From Rhizobium rhododendri (GTDB lineage: Bacteria > Pseudomonadota > Alphaproteobacteria > Rhizobiales > Rhizobiaceae), in assembly GCF_007000325.2 (NCBI RefSeq), contig NZ_CP117267.1, positions 3,115,001 through 3,179,000 on the forward strand: a DNA stretch of 64,000 nucleotides, read 5' to 3'. The notes under the pieces were generated by a model, which saw only the letters and a program-made list of their open reading frames with translations, was not told where the DNA came from and made no database searches. Position numbers and translations under genes: made by a program. Below, piece after piece: positions 1-8,142 of this stretch (positions are counted from its first letter, which is position 1; each line of letters opens with the position of its first letter).

Positions 1-375
1 GCTGGCATTGGCCTTGACCGCGAGCGTCTTGCCCGTCGTCAACGCCGTGACGGCCTCGGTCGTGTTCGGCACGTCAATGGTGGCGGTGGCGTCGGTATCG
101 GCGGTCGAGGAGAAATCCGTCGGAGCCCCGCCATCCACAGACCACGTACCTTTCACCGCATCGCCTTTGGCAATGGTGAACTTGGGCGAATTGGCAAACA
201 GCACGACCTTGTCGCCGACGGCGAGAAGCCCAACTCCGGCATCTATGTTCTGCGCCAGGCAGCCGGTGAAACTATCGCCGTCCTTCAACGGCATGACCGC
301 AAAATCAGCGGCATCGGTAGCACCGGAAAGCAACAGGGCGGCGAGCGCCATGCTGGAGAATTTGAACCTGTTCAC
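1..375 (-). CDS. Secreted hypothetical protein, C-terminus cut by window edge
   Basis: The first 125 codons of a minus-strand gene run off the left edge. GTG at 375 is the best start because AAAGGAA stands 6 bases upstream; an in-frame ATG lies at 351. The N-terminus is a short basic stretch, then a hydrophobic run (MALAALLLSGATDAA) typical of a Sec signal peptide. The mature part holds one Cys in FTGCLAQN and alternates small, polar and beta-prone residues (KFTIAKGDAVKGTWSVDGG). I do not recognise the family. It resembles small periplasmic beta-rich proteins of rhizobia, but that is only an impression. Export is inferred from the signal peptide. Confidence 0.6.
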   Translation of the reverse strand, partial: MNRFKFSSMALAALLLSGATDAADFAVMPLKDGDSFTGCLAQNIDAGVGLLAVGDKVVLFANSPKFTIAKGDAVKGTWSVDGGAPTDFSSTADTDATATIDVPNTTEAVTALTTGKTLAVKANAS

Positions 376-485
376 GGATGTTTCCTTTGTGGGAGAGGTT
401 TGGGAGTTCGGCACGACAAGTCATCCACGAGGCAAGACAGCCTGTGCGGATGAAAATTGGACAGCGATGGCTACCCGCTGCAGGC

Positions 486-2312
486 TTAGTGATTATCCCG
501 CGGAATTCCCTTCGTCTGGGCGATACGCTGGTAGTTGACCGCCGGCTCGAGCACCGCGCCGGTTTCCAGCTGACCGACATAGGCGCGCTGTATTTCCTGC
601 CACGGCGTCTGGCTGTCGGGATAGGCATAGCCCCCGGCGGCCTCGAGCGCCCGGCGCCTTGATGCCAGTTCCTCATCATCGACAAGGATATTGGCCGACC
701 CCTTGTTGAGATCGATACGCACGATGTCACCGGTGCGCAGCAGGGCCAGCGTACCGCCGGCTGCGGCTTCCGGTGAGGCATTGAGGATCGACGGCGAGCC
801 TGACGTGCCGGACTGGCGTCCATCACCGATGCAGGGCAATGAGTTGATACCCTGCTTCAGCAGATAATCGGGCGCCCGCATGTTGACGACCTCGGCGGCG
901 CCGGGATAGCCGATGGGACCGGCACCGCGCATGAACAGGATGCTCTTGAGGTCGATCGCGAGCGCCGGATCGTCGATCCGCGCATGATAATCCTCAGGCC
1001 CGTCGAAGACGATCGCCCGGCCGGTAAACGCATCCGGATCTTCGGGATTGGAGAGATAGTGCGCTCGGAATTCCGGCGAGATGACGCTGGTTTTCATGAT
1101 CGCCGATGAGAACAGATTGCCTCGCAACACCCGGAAACCGGCTCGCTCCTTCAAGGGACGCTCGAACGGGCGGATGACCTTTTCGTCTTCTGTCCTGGAG
1201 TTCGAATAGTTCTCGCCGACAGTGCGGCCATTCACGGTCATCGCATGGGTGTCGAGCAGGCCGTGCTTGATAAGCTCGCCCATCACGGCCGGCACGCCGC
1301 CGGCGTGATAATAATCCTCGCCCAGATATTCGCCGGCCGGCTGCAGGTTGACCAGCAGGGGAACATCCTCGCCGTGGGTCTGCCAGTCGTCGATATCGAG
1401 CGCGACGCCGATATGCCGGGCGAGCGCGTTCAGATGGATCGGCGCATTGGTCGAGCCGCCGATGGCAGAATTCACCTTGATCGCATTGACGAAGGCTTCA
1501 CGGGTGAGGATATCCGACGGTTTCAAGTCTTCGCGAACCATCTCAACGATCCTGAGGCCCGTCTCGTAGGAGATCTCCTGGCGATCGCGGTAGGGGGCCG
1601 GGATCGCGGCTGCAACGGGCAACTGCATGCCTAGCGCTTCGGCCAGCGAATTCATCGTCGTCGCCGTGCCCATGGTGTTGCAATAGCCGGTCGACGGCGC
1701 CGAGGAAGCAACGAGCTTCAGGAACCCCTTCTGGTCGATTTCACCCTTGGCCAGAAGCTCGCGTGCCTTCCAGATGATGGTGCCGGAGCCCGTGCGCTCG
1801 CCGCGAAACCAGCCGTTCAGCATCGGGCCGACGGAGAGCGCGATGGCCGGAATATTGACCGTGGCCGCCGCCATCAGACAGGCCGGCGTCGTCTTGTCGC
1901 AACCGATTGTCAGCACCACGCCGTCCAGCGGGTAGCCATAGAGCACTTCGACGAGCCCGAGATAGGACAGGTTGCGATCAAGTCCGGCCGTCGGCCGCTT
2001 GCCGGTCTCCTGGATCGGATGGACCGGAAATTCGATGGCGATGCCGCCGGCGTCGCGGATGCCCTCGCGGACGCGCTTGGCGAGCTCCAGATGGTGGCGG
2101 TTGCAGGGCGACAGGTCCGAGCCAGTCTGCGCGATACCGATAATCGGCCGCCCCGACTGCAGCTCGTCGAGGCTGAGGCCGAAGTTCATGTAGCGCTCGA
2201 GATAGAGGGCCGTCATGTCCGGATTTTGCGGATTGTCGAACCAGGCGCGCGAGCGCAGCGGCACGTCGTCCGGCAACGGGGTCGGAACGGAACGGGGTGT
2301 TTTCTTGTCCAT
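486..2312 (-). CDS. IlvD/Edd-family sugar-acid dehydratase (xylonate dehydratase-like)
   Basis: A 608-residue dehydratase of the IlvD/Edd family. These enzymes use a [2Fe-2S] cluster and Mg2+ to convert aldonic acids to 2-keto-3-deoxy acids. Family landmarks are visible: [16 protein letters not shown] near the N-terminus, [15 protein letters not shown], the [11 protein letters not shown] block, [13 protein letters not shown] and [16 protein letters not shown]. The text follows the Caulobacter xylonate dehydratase far more closely than amino-acid IlvD. I chose ATG 2312, which gives MDKKTPRS; longer in-frame starts only add unlikely sequence. It lies downstream of uxuA on the same strand with a hairpin between them. 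The substrate is inferred: xylonate, arabonate, mannonate or a relative cannot be separated by eye. Confidence 0.85.
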   Translation of the reverse strand: MDKKTPRSVPTPLPDDVPLRSRAWFDNPQNPDMTALYLERYMNFGLSLDELQSGRPIIGIAQTGSDLSPCNRHHLELAKRVREGIRDAGGIAIEFPVHPIQETGKRPTAGLDRNLSYLGLVEVLYGYPLDGVVLTIGCDKTTPACLMAAATVNIPAIALSVGPMLNGWFRGERTGSGTIIWKARELLAKGEIDQKGFLKLVASSAPSTGYCNTMGTATTMNSLAEALGMQLPVAAAIPAPYRDRQEISYETGLRIVEMVREDLKPSDILTREAFVNAIKVNSAIGGSTNAPIHLNALARHIGVALDIDDWQTHGEDVPLLVNLQPAGEYLGEDYYHAGGVPAVMGELIKHGLLDTHAMTVNGRTVGENYSNSRTEDEKVIRPFERPLKERAGFRVLRGNLFSSAIMKTSVISPEFRAHYLSNPEDPDAFTGRAIVFDGPEDYHARIDDPALAIDLKSILFMRGAGPIGYPGAAEVVNMRAPDYLLKQGINSLPCIGDGRQSGTSGSPSILNASPEAAAGGTLALLRTGDIVRIDLNKGSANILVDDEELASRRRALEAAGGYAYPDSQTPWQEIQRAYVGQLETGAVLEPAVNYQRIAQTKGIPRDNH

Positions 2313-2474
2313 TGACGGTATCCACGATTGGCGATGAATCAACCACCAGATTACTGGATCGTGGTGGATTGTATAAGCCAATTCGTATGGCTATGCGGAG
2401 TGCAGATCGCCGATTGCACCAATCTTGAGCCACCCGCTTTCGTGAACGACATCGGGGCGTTGACCGGCCGCAAA

Positions 2475-2503
2475 CGGCACCGCCCGTCGGGCAAGCGGTG
2501 CCG
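2475..2503 (-). terminator. Hairpin between uxuA and the dehydratase gene
   Basis: CGGCACCGC and GCGGTGCCG form a perfect 9-bp stem around an 11-base loop, just after the uxuA stop on the minus strand. Only TTT follows, so it may be a weak terminator or an attenuator that lowers expression of the downstream dehydratase gene. Confidence 0.45.
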
Positions 2504-2518
2504 TCGCCGGTCTCTCTA

Positions 2519-3715
2519 TCAGGCCACGGGGGACGGTGCGCCCTGCAATTGGTCGACCGCTGCAATCACGCCTCGAAGCTCCGCCAGCCCCTTCAGCCGT
2601 CCGATGCAGGAATAGCCCGGATTGACGATTTTCTCCTGGTCGTCGATCAGCAGATGCCCATGGTCGGGACGCATCGGAATGACGCAGTCGCTGCGCCCGG
2701 TGGCCAGGCGCCGACGCTCCTCGCCGCGCAGCACGGAAATCAGCGACACCATGTTGACGTCGCCGCCGAGATGTTCGGATTCGACGAAGGACCCGTCTGC
2801 TTCCTTGCTGACGTTTCGCAAGTGGGCGAAATGAATATGCTCGGCGAAACGGGATGCGAGGCCGACCACATCGTTGCCGGCGCGCGAGCCGTAGGAGCCG
2901 GCGCATAGCGTGATGCCGTTGGCGGGTTCATCGACGGCATCGAGAAGGGTCTGGATATCCTCGGCCTGTGAGACAACGCGCGGCAGGCCGAACAGTGAAA
3001 ACGGCGGATCGTCGGGATGGATCGCCAGCCTGACGCCATTTTCTGCCGCGACCGGCACGACCTCGCGCAGGAACTCGACCAGATTGGCGCGCATGTCATC
3101 CGAGGAAAGGTCGTCATAGGAAGCAATCTGGCCGCGAATGGTTTCGCGGGTGTGGCTGTCCTCTCCACCCGGCAGGCCGGCAATGATGTTCTTCTCGAGC
3201 GTCAGGATGTCAGTATCCGTCATCGCCTCATGACGGAGGCGGGCAGCCTCGATGATATCGACCGCATAGCTGTCTTCTGCCCCGCGCCGCTTCAGCACAA
3301 ACAGGTCATAAGCGGCAAAATCCACCATGTCGAAGCGTAGCGCAAAGCCTCCCGCCTCGGTCGGAAAGAGCAGGTTCGTGCGCGTCCAGTCAACGACCGG
3401 CATGAAATTGTAGCAGACGACGGGAACGCCACCTTTGCCGAGATTGGCGAGGCTCTCTTTCCAGGCATCGACATAACGCCGCCAGTTCTGATTGCGCAGC
3501 TTGATAGCGGAGTTGACCGGAATGGATTCGCAGACCGACCAGACCATCCCGGCCTTTTTCACCAGCGCCATCCGCTCCGCGATATCGTCCGGCGTCCAGA
3601 CGCGACCGTCATAGATGTGATGTAACGCCGTCACGACGCCATGTGCGCCCGCCTGCCGTGCGTGAGATAGGGTCACGGGATCTTCCGGCCCGAACCAGCG
3701 CCAACTTTCCAGCAT
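2519..3715 (-). CDS. uxuA: Mannonate dehydratase
   Basis: A 398-residue UxuA that dehydrates D-mannonate to 2-keto-3-deoxygluconate in hexuronate breakdown. The match to E. coli UxuA is evident throughout: ESWRWFGPEDPV at the start, GAHGVVTALHHI, CYNFMPVVDWTRTNL, IAGLPGGED, IHPDDPP, CAGSYGSRAGND, IPMRPDHGH and NPGYSCIGRLKGL. The Cys and His residues in these blocks include the metal ligands of the family. ATG 3715 is the better start because GGAGG lies just upstream; the ATG at 3727 is part of that ribosome-binding region. It is first in a minus-strand pair with the IlvD/Edd gene and is divergent from the GntR regulator. Confidence 0.95.
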   Translation of the reverse strand: MLESWRWFGPEDPVTLSHARQAGAHGVVTALHHIYDGRVWTPDDIAERMALVKKAGMVWSVCESIPVNSAIKLRNQNWRRYVDAWKESLANLGKGGVPVVCYNFMPVVDWTRTNLLFPTEAGGFALRFDMVDFAAYDLFVLKRRGAEDSYAVDIIEAARLRHEAMTDTDILTLEKNIIAGLPGGEDSHTRETIRGQIASYDDLSSDDMRANLVEFLREVVPVAAENGVRLAIHPDDPPFSLFGLPRVVSQAEDIQTLLDAVDEPANGITLCAGSYGSRAGNDVVGLASRFAEHIHFAHLRNVSKEADGSFVESEHLGGDVNMVSLISVLRGEERRRLATGRSDCVIPMRPDHGHLLIDDQEKIVNPGYSCIGRLKGLAELRGVIAAVDQLQGAPSPVA

Positions 3716-3730
3716 GTCATCCTCCATGTA

Positions 3731-3803
3731 ATGTTGGGCAATTAAAGCAAGAATATTTCAAATGACAAGTCGAGATCGCATATTGCGCCTTTAAGCCCAA
3801 CAT
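3731..3803. promoter_or_regulatory. Candidate GntR operator pair (9-bp inverted repeat)
   Basis: ATGTTGGGC at 3731-3739 and its exact reverse complement GCCCAACAT at 3795-3803 bracket the AT-rich centre of the only control region between uxuA and the GntR gene. The repeats lie next to the two divergent coding starts, as expected of paired sites for a regulator controlling both directions. No binding data are implied. Confidence 0.45.
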
Positions 3804-3839
3804 AATAATCTTGTTAACGGCGAGGAGTGAGGGACAAGG

Positions 3840-4571
3840 ATGGAGGACGGCAGCAGGGCTTCGGCCGTCGACGACGTGGTCCGCCAGATCCGCGAGATGA
3901 TCCGCGAGCGCGGCATGGGCGTCGGCGACATCTTGCCGGGAGAAGCGGAACTGGCCGTGCAGTTCGCCTCCAGCCGCAATACCGTGCGCGAAGCATTCCG
4001 GACGCTAAAAGCCTATGGCGTCGCCGAATCGCGACAAAAGATCGGCGCCGTTCTCACCGACCAGCATCAGCACGCCATGCAGCGGCTGTTCGCATTCGCG
4101 ATGGATGTGTCGGTCGATGCCTTTCGCGATATCCAGGGCTATCGCCGGCTGACCGAGATGAACCTGTTCGACCCGCTCATGCAACGCCTGACGCCCGGAA
4201 TGCTGGATGAAATGGACGCGCTCAACCAGACCATCCTTACATCCGAAAACGCCGAGCAGGCCTCCGAGCGCGATTTCCAGTTTCACACCCTGTTGGTCGA
4301 TGCCGCCGGCAACCGCACGCTGTCGGAAACCTACGGCATGTTGCGGCCGGTCATCCAGCGCCTGATGATGGCCGGCAAATCGCAGCGGCTGACGCTGGAA
4401 GCCGTCGTCGGCGAGCATGCGGACATTGTTGCCGCCCTGCGCCATCGCAACCGTATCGCCTTTTCCTACCATATGGACCGACATCTCGACGCCGGTCTTC
4501 AATTCATTCCCGAGGCGCCGCGAGCGACGCCGCACGCCAATCGCAGCATGCCGCGTAAAGGACGCCGATAA
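3840..4571 (+). CDS. GntR-family regulator, FadR/FCD subfamily
   Basis: A 243-residue transcription factor. Residues about 8-75 are a winged helix-turn-helix (DDVVRQIREMIRERG, LPGEAELAVQF, SRNTVREAFRTL). Residues about 95-225 are an all-helical FCD ligand domain with the usual acidic and histidine metal positions (YRRLTEM, RDFQFHTLLVDAAGN, EHADIVAALRHR, SYHMDRHL). FCD regulators commonly sense sugar acids, so control of the flanking uxuA and isomerase genes is a natural inference. The start is supported by AGGGA six bases upstream. It is coupled to the next gene by a one-base overlap of TAA and ATG. Confidence 0.9.
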   Translation: MEDGSRASAVDDVVRQIREMIRERGMGVGDILPGEAELAVQFASSRNTVREAFRTLKAYGVAESRQKIGAVLTDQHQHAMQRLFAFAMDVSVDAFRDIQGYRRLTEMNLFDPLMQRLTPGMLDEMDALNQTILTSENAEQASERDFQFHTLLVDAAGNRTLSETYGMLRPVIQRLMMAGKSQRLTLEAVVGEHADIVAALRHRNRIAFSYHMDRHLDAGLQFIPEAPRATPHANRSMPRKGRR

Positions 4572-5356
4572 TGCCAGAGTTTAGTAACAAGGTAGCGCTC
4601 GTCACAGGAACCACCGGCATTGGCCGCGCCGTGGCCCTGCATCTCGCCCGCGAGGGGGCAGCGGTCGCAGCCGTCGGGATCGACGCGGCGGCAAATATCG
4701 AGCTGCAAGGCTTGGCAGACGCCGAACAGCTGTCGCTTATCGTCCTCACCGCAGATGCCTCTATCCCAGAGATGGTAGGCACCGCCGTGACGGAAACCGT
4801 ATCCCGCTTCGGCGGCCTCGATATCATCGTCAACGCGGCAGCCGTTCACCCCTATGGCGATGCGACGGAGACATCCTTCGAGACCTTCATGCGCTGCATG
4901 GCGGTGAATGTCGGCTCGATCCACCTCACCGCGCAGTTTGGCGTGCCGGAGATGCGCAAACGCGGCGGCGGGGCGATTGTAAACCTGTCCAGCGTCCAGG
5001 GTCACGCCTGCCAGCAAGGCGTCTCCGCCTATGTGGCGTCCAAGGGTGCAATCCACGCGATGACGCGCGCCATGGCACTGGATTTTGCCGCTGACCGGAT
5101 CCGCGTTGTCTCGATCAGTCCGGGGTCGGTGCGCACGCCCATCCTCGAACTCGCAGCCCGGACGTTCGGCGGGCCGGATGTCGATATAGACGATGCGTTC
5201 CGTCGCTTCGGCGAAGCCCATCCGCTCGGTCGTATCGGCGAACCGGAAGAGGTGGCGGCCTTGGCGGCCTTCCTTGCCTCCGACAAGGCGGCGTTCATCA
5301 CCGGCTCCGACCACCGCATCGACGGCGGCCTGACCGCCGGCATCGGCGTCAAGTAA
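4571..5356 (+). CDS. SDR-family oxidoreductase
   Basis: A 261-residue classical short-chain dehydrogenase. The NAD(P)-binding TGTTGIG motif is at residues 13-19, NAAA-type sequence near 88, the catalytic Ser in NLSSVQG and the Tyr-Lys pair in YVASK. A C-terminal DGGLTAG block is typical. The product could be a fructuronate/mannonate reductase or another polyol/sugar-acid dehydrogenase. That is inferred only from its place between the GntR regulator and the isomerase and opposite uxuA; SDR sequence does not fix the substrate. Its ATG overlaps the regulator's stop codon by one base, indicating an operon. Confidence 0.85.
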   Translation: MPEFSNKVALVTGTTGIGRAVALHLAREGAAVAAVGIDAAANIELQGLADAEQLSLIVLTADASIPEMVGTAVTETVSRFGGLDIIVNAAAVHPYGDATETSFETFMRCMAVNVGSIHLTAQFGVPEMRKRGGGAIVNLSSVQGHACQQGVSAYVASKGAIHAMTRAMALDFAADRIRVVSISPGSVRTPILELAARTFGGPDVDIDDAFRRFGEAHPLGRIGEPEEVAALAAFLASDKAAFITGSDHRIDGGLTAGIGVK

Positions 5357-5380
5357 TCATCAGGCAGGCGGAGACACACT

Positions 5381-6079
5381 ATGACAGCATCGATGAAACG
5401 CAGCGAAATCAACAGGATCATCCGCGATGCCGAGGCGTTCATGCGCTCGTTCGGGTACATCCTGCCGCCCTTTGCAAAGTGGTCGCCAAGCGAGATGCAG
5501 GCGCGCAAGGCCGAGATCGGCAATATCGTCGATGCGAACCTCGGTTGGGATATCACCGACTTCGGGCTTGGGGATTTCTCCAGATCCGGTCTCTTCCTGT
5601 TCACCGCCCGCAATGGCAGGTTTGCGGATCTGCAGAAGGGACGCGGGATGCTCTACGCCGAGAAGGCGATGATTTCCCGCAACGGCCAGGTGACACCGAG
5701 CCACACCCATGTGCTGAAGGCCGAGGACATTATCAATCGCGGTGGCGGCACCCTGGTGATCGAACTGTTCGGCGATACCGACGGGCACTGCGACCGCACC
5801 AAGGGCACGCAGGTTTTCTGCGATGGCCTGTTACGGACGCTTGCCGCCGGCGAAAAGCTAAGGCTTGCGCCCGGCGAGAGCGTGACGCTGATGCCTGGTG
5901 ACTGGCATGCCTTCTGGGCTGAAGACGGTGATGTCTTCTTCGCCGAAGTCTCGACTGTCAACGACGATGCCACGGATAACATCTTCGATGATCCCGCCGT
6001 GTCGCGCTTTTCCGGCATAGAAGAGGACGAGGCGCCGCTGCATCTGCTCGTTTCCGACTATGCGACATGGCTACGCTAA
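5381..6079 (+). CDS. D-lyxose isomerase-family protein
   Basis: A 232-residue cupin-fold protein resembling bacterial D-lyxose/D-mannose ketol-isomerases (about 225-230 residues, PF07385). The probable metal ligands sit in SHTHVLKAEDIINRGGG (His, His, Glu) and MPGDWHAFW (His). The family interconverts D-lyxose with D-xylulose or D-mannose with D-fructose using Mn2+. GGAG lies eight bases before the ATG. It is 24 bases downstream of the SDR gene and probably co-transcribed with it. Its presence links pentose/hexose isomerisation to the neighbouring aldonate dehydratases, but no sugar kinase or transporter is visible nearby. Confidence 0.85.
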   Translation: MTASMKRSEINRIIRDAEAFMRSFGYILPPFAKWSPSEMQARKAEIGNIVDANLGWDITDFGLGDFSRSGLFLFTARNGRFADLQKGRGMLYAEKAMISRNGQVTPSHTHVLKAEDIINRGGGTLVIELFGDTDGHCDRTKGTQVFCDGLLRTLAAGEKLRLAPGESVTLMPGDWHAFWAEDGDVFFAEVSTVNDDATDNIFDDPAVSRFSGIEEDEAPLHLLVSDYATWLR

Positions 6080-6152
6080 CGGCGAAATTGATTTGTAGGA
6101 TGGCAAAGGCTATCGATCGTTGAAATCGCAAGCTCAACCATGGAGGCGCTAC

Positions 6153-6830
6153 ATGTCCGAGAATTTACAAAACTGGCAGCCACGCCCGCGTCCGGAGCGC
6201 AAGATCCTCCAGGGCCGCTATGTCCGCCTGGAGCCCCTCAATGCCGCGAAGCATGGCGATGGCCTGTACGAGGCCTCAGCGGTATCAGACATCGACAGCC
6301 GGTTTGCATGGTTGCCGGATTATCCTCCGGAAAACCGGGCGGCCTTCCAGCCATGGCTCGACAATGCCGAAACAAGCAATGATCCACTCTTTTTCACATT
6401 GATCGACGAGGTAAGCGGCAAAGTCGCCGGGCGCCAGGCCTTGATGCGGATCGAACCGGCACCCGGAGTGATCGAGATCGGCAATATCTACTGGGGCCCG
6501 CTCGTCTCCCGCAAGCCGGCAGCCACCGAGGCGTTCTTCCTGTTTGCCAGCTATATCTTCGACGCGCTCGGCTACCGCCGCTACGAGTGGAAGTGCAACA
6601 ACCGCAACGACCCCTCAAAGCGCGCCGCCGAGCGATTTGGCTTTCAGTTCGAGGGCATTTTTCGCCAGCATCTGGTGGTGAAGGGCGAGAACCGCGACAC
6701 GGCCTGGTATTCAATCATCGATAAGGAATGGCCGGCATTGCGCAAGGCCTACATAGCCTGGCTCGACCCAGATAATTTCGACGCGGCTGGAAAACAAAAA
6801 CGCCAGCTCGAGGAGTTTCGAGCCGGCTGA
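6153..6830 (+). CDS. GNAT family N-acetyltransferase (RimJ/RimL-like)
   Basis: A 225-residue single-domain acetyltransferase of the RimJ/RimL type, which transfers acetyl from acetyl-CoA to an N-terminus or small amine. Visible landmarks are LQGRYVRLEPL near the N-terminus, IGNIYWGPLVSRK, RRYEWKCNNRNDPSKRAAER (the usual Asn and Ser before the final helix) and GFQFEGIFRQH. ATG 6153 is preferred because GGAGG stands eight bases upstream. It converges with opgC, the stop codons lying a few bases apart. The substrate is unknown. Confidence 0.85.
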   Translation: MSENLQNWQPRPRPERKILQGRYVRLEPLNAAKHGDGLYEASAVSDIDSRFAWLPDYPPENRAAFQPWLDNAETSNDPLFFTLIDEVSGKVAGRQALMRIEPAPGVIEIGNIYWGPLVSRKPAATEAFFLFASYIFDALGYRRYEWKCNNRNDPSKRAAERFGFQFEGIFRQHLVVKGENRDTAWYSIIDKEWPALRKAYIAWLDPDNFDAAGKQKRQLEEFRAG

Positions 6831-6833
6831 TTA

Positions 6834-8045
6834 TCAGCGCGGATCGCGCCTCGCTGGAAGAGCCATCGCTACAGCGGGAGTGATGCCCCGCGACCGATTC
6901 CGCTCTGCGAGACGCTTGGTCTCCAGATGGTCGGCATAATAAAACTGTACGACGATGCCGAACACGACGAACAGCGGGCCGACGACATGGTCGTTGTTGG
7001 TAACATAAAGCAGCACCTGACCAGTCATCGCCAGGATCGTGCCGGCCGCAAAGATGTTCAGCGAGTGGCGGCCAAGCACGGTCAAAGGATTGTCTGAAGA
7101 CAAACGCAGCCAGCGCGAGATGGCGGGGATGTTGATCACCAGATAAGCCAAGGCCAGCACATGCAGCAGTCGCGGCAGCGACAGGAATGTCTTGTCGAAG
7201 CCGATGATGACCGGCGGCAGTCCTGTTGAGGCCAGGAACTCGCCCAAAACCCAGAGCTTGAAGGTCACCCAGACGAAGGACAGCGCGACATAGCCGGCGG
7301 CGAGGCCAAACAGCGCCGGATGCTGCGGCAGCTTTCCGCCGCGACGAACGTGCATCATGCAGACAACGCCGATGACGAACAGGAACTGCCAGGACAGCGG
7401 ATTAAGGAACCAGAAGCCTGGAAGCAGGAAGTTGTGAGGCGCGATCTGGTAGACGCCGGCTGCCATCCAGACGGTTGCCGAAATCAGCAACAACAGCTTC
7501 GGGCTGAGCGCCTCGAGCCAGAGGATCGCAGGCACCATCAACAGCAATGCGCCGTACATGGGCAGGATGTTGTTATATCCGATCTGGTGACCCAGCAGCA
7601 GAAGCGATGGAATACCTGCCGTGAGGTTGGTCAGTACAGGCAGGATGTTGATCTCGCACAGAAGGCCGGGGCGGCTGAACAGCCAGGCTCCGGTGATGAA
7701 CAGGCCAATGGTCATGAACGTTGTGATCATGTGGGCCATGTACAGCGTTCCAGCCCGCCTAATAGCCTTGTAGGAAGCCGCCAGCCTGTTGCCCACGACG
7801 AAGCGCCCGCCGTAGGCAAGCGCTATAGAGATACCCGAAATCAGAACAAAAGCCTCAGCCGAATCAGAGAAACCAAAATTCTTGGTCGTCAGATTTTCGA
7901 AGATCTGTCCTGGTACATGATTGATGAAGATTGCGATCAACGCCAGCGCTCGCAGCACGTCGAGTCTGGTATCGCGCCCTCCGGCACCCGCTTGTGGGCC
8001 TGTTTTTCCCGTCGACAACGGATTTGTCCTGAGATTGGGAGCCAT
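6834..8045 (-). CDS. opgC: OpgC-like membrane acyltransferase (glucan modification)
   Basis: A 403-residue polytopic inner-membrane protein with about ten hydrophobic segments. It begins RDTRLDVLRALALIAIFINHVPG, the N-terminal signature of OpgC and related acyltransferases (His in FINHVPG; FVLISGISIALAYG follows). OpgC proteins add succinyl groups to periplasmic glucans. Its position directly downstream of ndvB on the same strand supports action on the cyclic beta-1,2-glucan made by that enzyme. ATG 8045 is chosen because AGGAGAG lies eight bases upstream; the open frame extends upstream without plausible coding content. Confidence 0.88.
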   Translation of the reverse strand: MAPNLRTNPLSTGKTGPQAGAGGRDTRLDVLRALALIAIFINHVPGQIFENLTTKNFGFSDSAEAFVLISGISIALAYGGRFVVGNRLAASYKAIRRAGTLYMAHMITTFMTIGLFITGAWLFSRPGLLCEINILPVLTNLTAGIPSLLLLGHQIGYNNILPMYGALLLMVPAILWLEALSPKLLLLISATVWMAAGVYQIAPHNFLLPGFWFLNPLSWQFLFVIGVVCMMHVRRGGKLPQHPALFGLAAGYVALSFVWVTFKLWVLGEFLASTGLPPVIIGFDKTFLSLPRLLHVLALAYLVINIPAISRWLRLSSDNPLTVLGRHSLNIFAAGTILAMTGQVLLYVTNNDHVVGPLFVVFGIVVQFYYADHLETKRLAERNRSRGITPAVAMALPARRDPR

Positions 8046-8078
8046 CAGGTTCTCTCCTGTTCGGGCTTGAAACGCGAA

Positions 8079-8109
8079 GGCGGCCAAAGGGTTCCCCCTT
8101 TTGGCCGCC
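8079..8109 (-). terminator. Hairpin between ndvB and opgC
   Basis: GGCGGCCAAA and TTTGGCCGCC pair perfectly over 10 bp around an 11-base loop in the gap after the ndvB stop. The U-tract is poor, so partial termination or processing is more likely than a full stop before opgC. Confidence 0.55.
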
Positions 8110-8142
8110 TGCGTCAATTCGAGTCGGTTCAAAAAAGAGTGA

